From Straminergon stramineum (Eukaryota; Streptophyta; Bryopsida; Hypnales; Calliergonaceae), in NCBI GenBank assembly GCA_963920665.1, contig OY987268.1, positions 10,232,501-10,296,500 on the forward strand: a stretch of 64,000 bases of DNA, in the 5' to 3' direction. The notes below the pieces were generated by a model. It was not told where the DNA came from. It was given only the letters and a program-made list of their open reading frames with translations, and searched no databases. A program made the position numbers and the translations under genes. How positions within the stretch are numbered: the first letter of the stretch is position 1; each line of letters starts with the position of its first letter. Of the stretch, positions 23,300 through 33,999 are shown in pieces.

Positions 23300-26200
23300 T
23301 AAATTACTAGGAGAAAAAAGCATCTTCTATAAGACATGGTGACTACTTTAAAACTATGAAGGTAATTCACAATGGACTATGATAGAATCTCAATTTCTAA
23401 CATTGAAAACCAAATGTACAATTCCTTGAATCTTTTTTTCTTCAAGGCTAAGGAGCAAAGTTTTTTGGAACAATATGGACTTAACATTGGCATGTGTTAA
23501 AAGACAGTTATATGACAAAGACCTTTGATGAAGTTCTTTGTTTAAAAAAAAGAGTACTATGTGAACCTTCGAAGTAAAGTTAGAATTTTATAAAGTTCAA
23601 ATGATTTGGTCATACTACTAAAGTAATGAAATTGAAAAAACTATTAGACATTTGAATATTCAACATAATTGGCATTGCATTTTTTTTAAAAATAAAACAA
23701 TTAGAACCGGCTTAGGCATTCCTAAACAGTGGGTACCATTTTCCATAGCAAAGAATGTTTTCCACAACTTTCCAATATGTACTAAATCAAACTAGAAAAA
23801 AAAAATAAAGCATAAAATCATATGCATTTCTAAATGTGTAAGAAACAAGGTTGTTCTGTCGAACACATTTTGGGGTTGGGTGTCGAGTTGTTCGTCTGAT
23901 GTCGCGTGTCGTACAAGACGAGTGTCGTGTATACATGACAATTTTGACGAATAAAGCCTTATCCTAACAACTGAGATAATTTGAAATCTCATTTTATTTA
24001 TGATCCATAATTAAGAATGGAATAAGTGATTATTAAATTGAGACACTTCAATAAAATGAAACTCAAATATGTCAAGATTGGAAATAGAAAGTGTTTTATT
24101 TGAAAGTCAACCTTAAAGTTGATTTTATTAGACGGACAAGGGGGTCTACTAGACGTGTTGGATGTCGTGTTCGTCGTGTTGTCGAGTTGTTTAGCCGAAC
24201 AACCATGGTAAGAAATGTTTCTTTTCTTGTACCACATCGTAGTACATTTGAATTTGTTGTTGATTCAAAATTGACTTAGACATTTACAAAAAAATCTATT
24301 AATAATCAAATCTATTTTTCAACTTCAAAAATATTGAAATGACGTTCTCTACGACCAACATTTTAGGTTCAATTCCATAGATGCGAAAAATAGAATTTAC
24401 ACGTCACTTGAAATAATCTCTCCTTTTTATTTTCCATTGTTTTCACTATAAACTTACGAAGTTATTGACACCCAATTTTGTACTACTTCATTGCAACATC
24501 ATATGCTTCTATAGGTTTTGAAGATTGACATTCACAAGTGTAACCCATAATATTTCACATGCAATTTTTTAATGTTACTTCCTATAAAAATAGTTTCTAT
24601 CATGTATGTTTTGAACAAAAACTTTGAGTAGTAAAATGCCGTCTTAAAAAAACGGCACTTCCCTAGACGACAATGATTTCAGTACCTTATGATCGAGTGT
24701 TGATTGTTGTAGAGGCAGTCCGTTGGCACACACCACAAGTAATCCTATTGGTACCTCTCTATAACTCTGTCCTTCACCCCGTTTACACCTTCTCTACAAA
24801 AAAAAATAGCCTCATTCATTATAAGCATCTGTAGCATTATTTGCTATGTAAGCAATGACTTACATATCGAAAGCAAATTGTATACAAAGTCACAAGTCTT
24901 TGCTACTACACAATTACCTTCATGAAATACTAGCATTTCTAATTTTGAAACCATCGAAGACAAATTCTCTAAATGAAATTGATAGCACACCTACTTCATA
25001 GAGGTGCAAACAAATTTAAAATATATAAACATCAAAGAAGTGAGGAAACAAAAAATTTCAAGTACTAAGTCACTAAAGGGACTAGTCTCACAAATCATCA
25101 TTGAACCTTAGGTGCCACGATGTTCTAAGCGTGCAAATTGACATCACATTTAATAATTAAAAGAACATTTACATATTTTAAACAAAACAACAACTACTAA
25201 GAAACTCTAAAGGTAATTTGTAGTTACTTGTGTGAGAATCTCAACTTCTAACATACAAAACCAGATGTCCAATTCATTTTGTTTTTCTATTGTTCAAGAC
25301 TTACAAGTGAAGTTTTTATGAATTGTAGGGACCTAACGTTCAAACTGCTACTCCAAACTTCTATAAAACAAAACATCCAAAAAGTACAATATTAACAAAT
25401 ATGAAATGCATTTCATCCTTTCAAGTGAATATATAATAACGTAAAATTTAAATGAGGTCATTTTCTTGAAGAAGGAAAAAAATGGAATAGAAAGTACTCT
25501 AGTTCGAACCCTACGAAGACATCCTCTTCTTTCCTACATGAACTAATTGCATGATTTGCATCTCCTAACTTTCATCATGAATGAGGATTGCATCAAAGTA
25601 CATGATAAACTTTCATTTGAAGAAATCAGTCCTTGTTGGTGCACCTTAACATCAAATATAAAAAATTAAATGAATTTGAAAAACTATAAAACTTACTTTT
25701 CATAACAAAATTTCCATTACATTGTAAGGTATTTAATGGACATTAGAATAGGAGAAAATTAAATTAAATAGAAAAAGAAGAAATTCAAATAAATTGAAAT
25801 TACAAAAGCTTTAAATAAATACCCAAGTAACTAAAACAATAATACAAGAAGAATAAATGGAATTATAATAGTTTAAAATTAAAATTAAATATAGTAATTG
25901 GGGAAAAAATACAATTCTAATATAATATAAAACATTGAAATTCGAGTAGAGAAAAGTATTGACATAAATTCAAAATACTTCACTTTTAAAGACTACTTTT
26001 TCAACTAGTCAGACATAAGTATTGAAGATATTATTTGTATATTTCCATTTTCATTGTTTTATGCTATAGTACCTTTCAATTTTGGCAAAGACATTCAACT
26101 CCTTTGCAAGAGTTAGTGGACTGAAGAGATCACCGTTCTTGATTGCACTATCGTTGGTATTGACAGGTGTACATCACAATTTGAAATGTCTAAATACTAC

Positions 26201-28030
26201 CACTGCGCATGTTTGACCTTTGCGTACCAATTAGGGTGGTCATAATATATAGGACTATCATCTAATAAAGTTCTGAAATTAAAGTTGTGGATCAAAGTTT
26301 GTAAGACAACGCTCTTATTTCTTAGATGTTTTCCATGGCATTCTTCGTCATTCCACTTACTTCAACTACATCTTACTGGACAGTCACTTTCAATTAAAAT
26401 AAGGATTGTGATGATGTTCATAAATACTACATCTACTCAAAGGTTAGTAAATAGTGTTGCATCACTAGAAGTCAATGTTATTTAAATTTTAAATTATATG
26501 TACACTTATGAGATTATCTATGGAATTCATAGCCACGTTTTCGTGCATTTATGAACTAGGTTTTTAGGAAGTTTAATAAAAGTTTGATTTCTCCAGCAGA
26601 CACGGCTACATAGTTTATTCATGAAGTGCCTGAGTGGCAAATCTGAGCTCTTGCCGCAACTTTGTGCATTGAAATGGAGGATAGGTAACGCTGTCGTACA
26701 CGGGAAGTTTGCATGAGTGTTTGCAATACTTCTACTACCTTTGCCATATACTCACCTAGACACACATGGTGGCGTTCATGGGTGGGAGCGTTCACTGTTC
26801 CCATTCGGAGCACAGAAGACCAGTCTGTACTGTCTGGAGTCAACATACATGATTGCAAAAGGAAATTGAAATCCTACAGGTGAAACTAGTAGCCTAAGTA
26901 CATCCCTGTTGTTATAGATTCTCAGTGTCATTGCTACTAATGTTCTTTTCTAGATGTTTATCTCAGAAGTTATGCTTCTTGTACAGTAATGTAGGAGGAA
27001 TTGCACAACATCAATGTTGATTCTTTAAAAACGGTCAGGAAGGGAAAGCTTAGGAAGGTAAGGCAACTATCATAATCTTTGAGTGCAAATTACAACAACT
27101 GATTCCTTCGTCAATAGCATGGAAGCAAAATACAAGTTCTTACATATAGACATACTTTGCTAAAGTCCGCACCTTCTAATTGAAAATCAATTGTCTACTA
27201 CCCAATTACATTGTAATTTCACAATTGCACTCACTACTCTCTTGCTGAAGTATCACATTACATGTAAACAGGAAGAAGTCTATAGCGAAAGGGAAATTCG
27301 ACCTTCACAGATGTGGTAATCCAAAATCAGATTGAACAAAGCAACACCGAACAGAGAGAAGAAGAAATTCGATGACCATACAAGGTGATGATCAAAAGAG
27401 GAGTGAATGCTTGAACCAAGTCTGCTGGAATCCTCCCTCTCCTAATAACGACAAGCATCCAGGAAAAAGAAATGCAATAGAAGACAGGTATGTGAAGATT
27501 AGTAGCAGAAAGAGATCTTATGATTAGCAACCGATAAAGAAGGTCTTCCAATTTCAATTTTCGCAACACTGAACTCAAACCAGCAAAGAGAGGTTCAAGA
27601 AGACAATTCAATCAACAGGTAAGCCTGCTAATTGCAATAGTTGTAGCTAAACGTCATTCCAAATTCGTCCTATTGTAATACTAATGCGAGAAGTGACGTC
27701 TGTAGGATACAAACAACAAGAAGAGATTAGAGGATGGAAGCAAAAGAGACCTCAACTAGCCCAAATGCGGTGGCAGATTGCGAGGAGCGCTCGACGCGTT
27801 AGGAGGAAGAGACAGAATTGCAAAAAGGTGGTGTGTGTGGCGCACCAGAAATTAGGGCTCCAAATCAAAGTCTAGGTAATGTAACATGTACCTCTTTCCC
27901 GATTTTCCCTGTATGAGTAAAGTTCCACGAAACTGCCATTGTTCAAAAAGGGCATAGAACCTATAGGGAAGCTCTCACAAACCTATGGGGAACCTGCAAG
28001 CACAATTCTACAATGCGGAACTGAAGTAGA
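23300..28030. other. AT-rich central region, no gene recognised
   Basis: Mostly AT-rich and stop-filled. Two GC-richer patches at 23860-23940 and 24130-24210 share TGTCGAGTTGTT and several TCGTGT strings, pointing to an old duplication or element ends. A small hairpin GCCGTCTTAAAAAAACGGC lies near 24640. Between 26.6 and 27.9 kb the composition is closer to normal, but the short frames there (26619-26858 minus, 27327-27611 minus, 27684-27875 plus) have no recognisable domains. Confidence 0.35.
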
Positions 28031-28040
28031 ATGAAAGCTT

Positions 28041-28084
28041 AATGAATAGTGACCCTCCACGCATGCGGAGGGTCATTGTTCATT
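28041..28084. repeat. imperfect palindrome, 18-bp arms
   Basis: AATGAATAGTGACCCTCC (28041-28058) is matched by GGAGGGTCATTGTTCATT (28067-28084) with an 8-base loop and two mismatches, both of the kind tolerated as G-U pairs in RNA. It is a relative of the perfect palindrome 90 bp downstream, sharing the GTGACCCTC core. Confidence 0.85.
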
Positions 28085-28132
28085 TCGAAATTGTAATTCA
28101 TCTCGAAATTAACGATTGAAGTCAATTTTTTT

Positions 28133-28192
28133 GGAGCTCTGATGAACAGTGACCCTCTGTGCGCGCGGAGGGTCACTGTTCATCAGAGCTCC
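28133..28192. repeat. perfect palindrome, 25-bp arms
   Basis: The left arm starts GGAGCTCTGATGAACAGTG and runs 28133-28157. It is the exact reverse complement of 28168-28192. The 10-base centre is TGTGCGCGCG. On RNA this would be an uninterrupted 25-bp stem, and on DNA it could be a cruciform or paired binding sites. It is one of two related palindromes in the non-coding centre of the large element, within a CT-rich leader-like sequence on the minus strand. Confidence 0.92.
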
Positions 28193-28299
28193 ACTGTCTA
28201 TCTTCCGCTATGAAATTGGAGATGGAGAGAGATTGAAAATTAGAAGATAGCATTGACGAAAGGAGAGAAGAAAGGATCGTTTAGGATTACCTGCGAGAG

Positions 28300-28800
28300 A
28301 GACAATGCTGCGACGGCGACCTAAAATCGGACCGTTGTTCGAGCTTTGAAAGTGCTACGATAGTGACCTGAAATCAAACCAAATATCGACCTTTGATAGC
28401 CTCTGCAGATTGAATGACAAATTCATTAGATGCCTAAGAAAATGGAAGTGCGGTGAGATGAGTGAATGCAACAATTTTGCAGCGATTGAGATTATAGAAA
28501 AAGAAGGCTTCCAGCCTCTGCAACAAAATTGATCATCTGCAACCGAAGCGATAATCTGCAACGAAAGAGATCAACGAAAGCGAAAGTGATGAAGACATTC
28601 ACGTACCTAGTTTACACTAATGGAGGGATTCTCTCTCACATAGTGACGCTTCAATCTATAGGTTGAACAAACCCCGACGTCAGTATTGTAGTAATCTGAA
28701 GAATAGCGTGCACTACGAGGTGGCAAGAGAGTGACATTAATCTGGTTTTCGAAAACTTAGGGTTTCGTCTTCCTGTCTCTTCCCTAGCATATTAGGCTGT
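28300..28800 (-). promoter_or_regulatory. leader/promoter-like region facing the minus-strand gene
   Basis: Read on the minus strand, this stretch is pyrimidine-rich with several TTGCAG acceptor-like strings and a CTCGCAG followed by GTAATC donor at about 28290, which resembles a plant 5' leader with an intron. The strand opposite reads CTTAGGGTTTCG near 28758, also leader-like. It could be the start region for transcription of the decayed minus-strand gene, but no transcript evidence exists in the sequence. Confidence 0.2.
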
Positions 28801-28910
28801 CCAAGTTAAGATGAGCTCATATCCAGTATTGAAGTTTCTGGATGATTGTCTCTAATCCATTTGTACTGAGGCCATCATCCAAGAGTTTGTTTTAAATTTG
28901 TTTTAAATTT

Positions 28911-28956
28911 GGTTTATTTGGTTTTATTTGGTTTTATTTGGTTATTTGGTTATTTG
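28911..28956 (+). repeat. TTTGGTTTTA-type microsatellite
   Basis: About five successive variants of GGTTTTATTT / GGTTATTT form a short simple repeat. Confidence 0.7.
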
Positions 28957-28959
28957 TGT

Positions 28960-30400
28960 CGCCATTGGGGTTTGAAACCTGGTCTCCACTACTAAAATGG
29001 TGAGTCTTAACATTCAATGAACCTACTTCCCTTCAATGTTTAATGCCACCTTTTTATTCCATTAATATCCTTCATATTCCTTGTTCAATGATGAGAGCAT
29101 GTGCTGCAATTATTTTTCCAAGGCCATTTTTGACTCCTTTCTCATGTTTTTTAAACCTTTTGCTTAAAAAAATTGTCACATAGGTGACTATTCATCGAAA
29201 ATTTCAGAAATTGGATGGAGAGAAAAGATAGAAGTTGAAAAATTGGAATAGGTTTGGACTTTGGGCTTGGACTTGGGACTTTGGCCTTTAGAGGCTTGAC
29301 ACTATGGCTAGTTGAAGGCTCCAATTCCTAGTTTTTTGGCCTATTTATTGCTCATTTCCTTGGACTCTCACCGAAGTTTGGCCACTCAATCACATGGCCT
29401 CTTGACTTGGACGGCCATAGTGTGAAGAGGCCCTTAATATGTTACCATTAGAGTTTCATATCAAGTGACAATTTCGAAAAAAAATTAAAATAAGTAAGGA
29501 AGTTAGAGAATAGTAGAATAATTTTTAGTACCAGAACTTAAAATTGTATTAATGGAAGAAGTACGTTGATTTCTTTTTGTACACTTTATTTGTTGCAAGT
29601 TGTATGCCTATTTGAAGAACTCATGAAACAAAATTCATGAAGTCATTATACTTTGAAAATAGAATTGGTGGAAACATGAAACTTTGATATATTTTAGATC
29701 TATGTAGAGTAAGTTTCAAATTTTGGTCTGTGGAAAGCAATGTCATCTACAAACATTGACCTTTAAACTTATAGGGTATTGTAATATTCAAAAATTTCAT
29801 AAGTTGGTGATTAGAAGGAATGCAATAGTTCCCATGTTTTTAGTTTGACTTCCAAATACTTGAAGAGAATGAGTGCACTGTCTTACAATGTCCGTAACCA
29901 TGTGGACATTAGATAGTGTGTGCAAGATACCATACATAGAGTAGTTACATTTGTAAAGAAAAGGAAGAAGAATGTGAAGATAGGAGGGAGTAATAAACTC
30001 TCGACAATGAAAATCGTAAATGCAACTTGCAAGGATTGATTAAGTTTCATTTGGTCCTAGGTTTGCACATAACATTTGACAAGATGTAAGAAAATCAAAA
30101 AATCATTATTAGTTTGTTTTTTAAGAACTTTATTTTGTTTCAATACTCTATGGTGTTCTCAAAGGTTTTTTCCAAAGCATGGGAGCTCAATTTTAACTTC
30201 TTTGTAATCATTTGGAAACAATTGAAGACACATAAACACAAAAAGAGGGCATTTGCACGGTGTATGACCATGTGAACAGTAGTTGTACGAAATTGACTGA
30301 AGTTAATTAGAATGGAAGCATTTGGGAGTCCTGTGGCCTTCAATGCCATCGGAAGTTTGGTGGTTGCAACAAAATGAAGGACTATAGGGGAATGACTAAC
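28960..30400. other. non-coding stretch before the transposase-like gene
   Basis: AT-rich with no usable frames. The minus-strand frame at 30140-30427 overlaps the start of the plus-strand coding tract and has no recognisable features. Any promoter of the plus-strand gene should lie here, but I see no motif that I could assign. Confidence 0.3.
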
Positions 30401-30404
30401 GCAC

Positions 30405-30872
30405 ATGTTACAAGCAAGACTTTTCAAAGAAGAAGATCACGTCGCTCCAAATGTAGTCTCACACGCTACGAATGGGATGGTGCAACTTCTTGGGAAGGAT
30501 GGGAATCTCGTAGGAGTTGGAGTGGTGGATACGGGCTTTTCATGTGGTGATGAACTTCATCATTTGAAGTTACGTCCATTGGAAATTGCAGTTCGTGTTA
30601 CACATGCCCTGAATGAAAGAGAATGGGTTGGTGAAGTAGTGGGGAAACTTCTCATCGATTGTCTAGATAAGGTCATACGGTGGGGGCGATCTTCAATCCA
30701 TTGGGCACATCCTTCGAAAGTCAAAACAACGAGTACTACTGGAGTTAAAGGACAAAATTTATCCTTTCCTCCTATTTTAGCACCAGAATTTGATTTTCAT
30801 GACATAGAGGATAGCCCTAGCACCTTGAATGTGATGTTGAAAGTAGTACAATGGAACAAAGTTCTCCTGTGA
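30405..30872 (+). CDS. small ORF ahead of the transposase-like gene, unknown; faint DUF8039-like pattern
   Basis: A 155-residue frame starts at ATG 30405 and overlaps the next frame by 22 bases. The central part contains the string VGVGVVDTG followed by LRPLEIAVRVTHAL and a later CLDKVIRW. That order resembles, loosely and from memory only, the domain DUF8039 found in proteins carried by plant CACTA elements. It may be the N-terminal part of the transposase-like gene after a frameshift, or a separate accessory protein of the same element. No stop interrupts it, unlike its neighbours. Confidence 0.35.
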   Translation: MLQARLFKEEDHVAPNVVSHATNGMVQLLGKDGNLVGVGVVDTGFSCGDELHHLKLRPLEIAVRVTHALNEREWVGEVVGKLLIDCLDKVIRWGRSSIHWAHPSKVKTTSTTGVKGQNLSFPPILAPEFDFHDIEDSPSTLNVMLKVVQWNKVLL

Positions 30873-33448
30873 CACAAGAATCTGAAGCTAGTGCTCATGA
30901 TGTAGTAGAAGTACAAAGAATACCTATATATGCACGAAAGAGGAGGTATTCAATGACAAATCGGAGGGCAAGGGTGAGAAGTCCAAGAGAGCGAGGGGAG
31001 TCAGCTAATGAGAAAGTTACCCTTGAAAGTATGTTATGTGCGAAGGAGAGAGGAGCATGTAAACAAAATTGTTTACATGATGTCGATGCAAAATACATTT
31101 TGGATCAACGTTACATGGCATGGGGTCAGAAGTACGAAGCTAGGGCTACATGGATAATGCAAATGCTCAATGCTTTCTACACTCACACTGAGGGGCAAAC
31201 AAGAGACAAATATGTGACAAAATTAGATGATAGAGTCATTTGCAATGCTTGCTTCGTAGTGGCATTGGGTTATTCCCAAAGGCATTTCAAGCAGTTGAAG
31301 ACATCACAGAACGTGTATGGAAGAGTGTCAGCTATTCATGGAAACACATGTCAAGGGAGGGAAAGTGCAAAAATGTCAGCAGCTAGACGAAGCCTAGACG
31401 TTTTCATGAATGAAGTTGGATGCCAGCAACCCCATCAATCAGTATGAAGGAAGAAGGACAATGCAGTGTTACCATTGATTTTGTTGCCAATGAATACAAG
31501 CGAGCTAGATGTGTTTTGGTATGTGAACGAAGAAGTGAAGAAATTAGTGGATGGGTCTGAATTGTCGATGAGCTCATTTCGTCGTCTTTGGCAAAAGGAG
31601 TTTCCACATATGCAAATTCCACCATTCTTAAGATTCTCAATGTGTTATCATTGTTGGGAGTATAAGTGTGGAATGGAATCTACGACAAACGCAACAGCAA
31701 AGGTGAAGATAAAACAATTGTACATTATGCACATTCGAATTCAAATGGAAGAAAGGCGAGATTATTGGTTGTTCAAGAGATCTGCAATGATCACTCCGGA
31801 TATATTTATGTGTTTGATTGTGGATGGTATAGATCAGAATACAACCATGATAGCAAAGATGAGGTAGTCCATGAAGAACATCGAATCTTGATTCATGAAG
31901 ATGCATCTTTGTGGTGTCTTGGTACATGGAATTGGCATGTATGCAAACATGTGGATAGATGCTCACCACAAGCATGATAGCAATCAAGTCATCACATCAA
32001 TGATGAACGTAATATGTAATGTGAAGTGCAAAAAAGGTTCATTGCCACCAACGTTGAGGATTCAAGTGGATAACACTACGAGTAAGAACAAAAACATCTA
32101 CATGTTCAGCATGTGTGCTGCACTTGTTGGGCTTGGTTTTTTCAAGGAAGTTCATCTTTGTTTTCTGATTGTGGGACACACCCATGAGGACATTGATCAA
32201 AGATTTAGTGTGATTTCAAACGTCCTCAAGAGGAGAGATATAGATACATTGGAGGAAATGTTACAGTTGGTTGAAAAAGGGACATCGTATACTAAGGCTT
32301 TTATGAGTGCTCGCAAGCTTGAACATATTCGTGATTGGAAGGCATTTATCACACCTCATTTGCTACGAGGTGGGGATCAATTGACAAGCATAACATTTCC
32401 ACACCATACGAGGTTCTACGTGGAAAATGGGTTGGTCTGCGTGCAACACAAACATTTCAGTTCTGATGAGTGGGGTCCATCAAATGGACATTTATGTTTG
32501 AACTCACTACCAAGTGTAACAAACAAACCAAACCTCGTGGAGGTGTTTGCGGCTGATCAAAGAGAATTGAAAGCACTGGACGAGTTCATTGCATATAAAC
32601 AGAAGTTAATATTGAGAGGTGTAGACCAGATGAAGAACATGGAAGTTGTAGACAAAATGAACGAATTCAAGGATTATCTCAGAGATTTTCCACAATGGAA
32701 TAGAGAAGGGGCCCGTGATTTACCGTTTTGGCCGAGTGATATCTTCAACGAGAGTGAGCATGGCAATGTTGTTCCAAATGTGGAAGAGGAAGGTATAAAT
32801 TCTAGTATATCTACAAATGCAGATGGAAACACAACAAGGACTGCAATTTTAGACTTGATAATGGCAACAATGCCTAATCCAGAGAGGAGGGGGTACTTAG
32901 GACCACACAGGGATAGACCCCCACAAGAAGTATCTCGAAGAGTGACTAGAGGGAGGCATAGAGTTGGAAGTCATCATGGAAGAGCAGAAACTGTACAAGA
33001 TGCAAATGAAGATCCTTTTCCTCCCTTCAATCCAGAGAATGACATTGTCGTAGGCCAATTTGTGGCACTTACTGTGGAGTTGAGGGAAGTAAGAGGAGGA
33101 ATACTTTTTTATATAGGAAAGGTATTGGAATTTGTTCAAGGGAGGTGGGCCTCAGAGATGAAAGTGCTATGGTATTGGCCTTCTATGAGATCTGGAGCAG
33201 AAGTAGAAGCAGGTAGTAATAGATTGAGGTACACAAATTGCATAGAATCCACATGGGAACCCTCTGGAGAGAGGTTCGCTTGGATTGAGAAGGAAGCTGC
33301 TATATATTCATGGATGGATGTTCCTCATCGAAGTAGAACTGGTCATGTAGTAGTGTTTAACATCAAAGTGCATGGTGTACAAACAAAAGAAAAATTGATC
33401 ATTCCAACTAAGGCTAAACCGCATCTTGTGGAATACATGGCAATGTAG
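30851..33448 (+). pseudogene. DUF7869-like putative transposase, three in-frame stops
   Basis: One continuous frame of about 865 codons is broken by TGA 31445, TAG 31865 and TGA 31889. The N-terminal half has a cysteine cluster CAKERGACKQNC (about 31050) and VICNACFVVALGYSQRHFKQL-like sequence (about 31240), then CYHCWEYKC (about 31640). Three acidic motifs follow: DGIDQNTT (Asp at 31823), QVDNTTSKNKN (Asp at 32069) and GHTHEDIDQRF (Glu 32186, Asp 32195). They have the spacing expected of an RNase-H-type DDE/DDD core. From memory this set matches DUF7869 proteins of animals, oomycetes and some plants, usually thought to be transposases. The C-terminal part (about 33030-33330) has VGQFVALTVE and MKVLWYWP, resembling a chromatin-reader or SH3-like fold. 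All three stops could be CGA or CAG changed by C-to-T, and catalytic motifs are intact. Confidence 0.7.
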
Positions 33449-33786
33449 ATGGAGGATCTAGATGACGAACGTCTACAAAATGATTTGAATATGTACTAGA
33501 GAAGTATCATGTCATATAGTGTGTTGTAGACCTTCTAGTAGTAGGCGTGTAGAAGTACTTCAATGTGAAGTGCACAATAATTTGAAGCATGAGTAGTGTA
33601 GATTGAAAAGTGTATGAGTTTTTTATGAAGTAATAGAATTTTCAGAGCAATATGACGATTATTCTCTGAACAACTTTTCCTACAAACATGAAATGATTTT
33701 TTGGAAAATCCTCCCCCCCCTAATATTTGAAATTGTCTATTTTATATGGCATATGAGCCAAGTGCAACATCGCACCTTCTAGGTGC

Positions 33787-33995
33787 AAAAATGCCTAATC
33801 CTATTATAATTGCACCTCAATAAGTAAGACTTTAATTACTCTTGGTCTTTAAACTTATGAATAGGTATAAGCCAAAATCACACCTTGCCTAATTTAAACT
33901 CATGAATAGGTGTAAGCCAAAATTGCACCTCAATAAGTAAGACTTTAATTACTCTTGGTCTTTAAACTCATGAATAGGCATAAGCCAAAATTGCA
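33787..33995 (+). repeat. direct repeats at the right flank of the large element
   Basis: Two copies of a roughly 60-bp unit containing CACCTCAATAAGTAAGACTT and GGTCTTTAAAC(T) then GAATAGG(T/C)ATAAGCC lie at about 33816-33880 and 33925-33990. Each is followed by a CTTGCCTAA string (33888, 34000), and a related TGCCTAATCC precedes the first. The unit is the same, in the same direction, as at 17.93-18.25 kb. Confidence 0.7.
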
Positions 33996-33999
33996 ACTT

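Larger units (their letters stand above)
18249..33804. mobile_element. putative large two-gene DNA transposon, decayed
   Basis: Inverted end-like sequences are GAATTAGACATTCTTGCA at 18251-18268 and, reversed, GGATTAGGCATTTTTGCA at 33787-33804; 14 to 15 of 18 positions agree. Both lie just inside copies of the same short direct repeat. The interval holds two decayed genes pointing outward, an acidic repeat protein to the left and a DUF7869-like putative transposase to the right, with a non-coding centre carrying palindromes. A host gene would not be expected to show so many stops next to a transposase-like gene, which supports a single mobile unit. The exact ends and the target duplication are uncertain: the repeats could be subterminal parts of the element or a pre-existing tandem array that was split by insertion. 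Confidence 0.42.

Noticed and set aside
28041..28192. CRISPR-like or bacterial terminator interpretation of the hairpins
   Set aside because: Only two units, no spacers, no T run after the stem, and the genome is clearly plant nuclear DNA.
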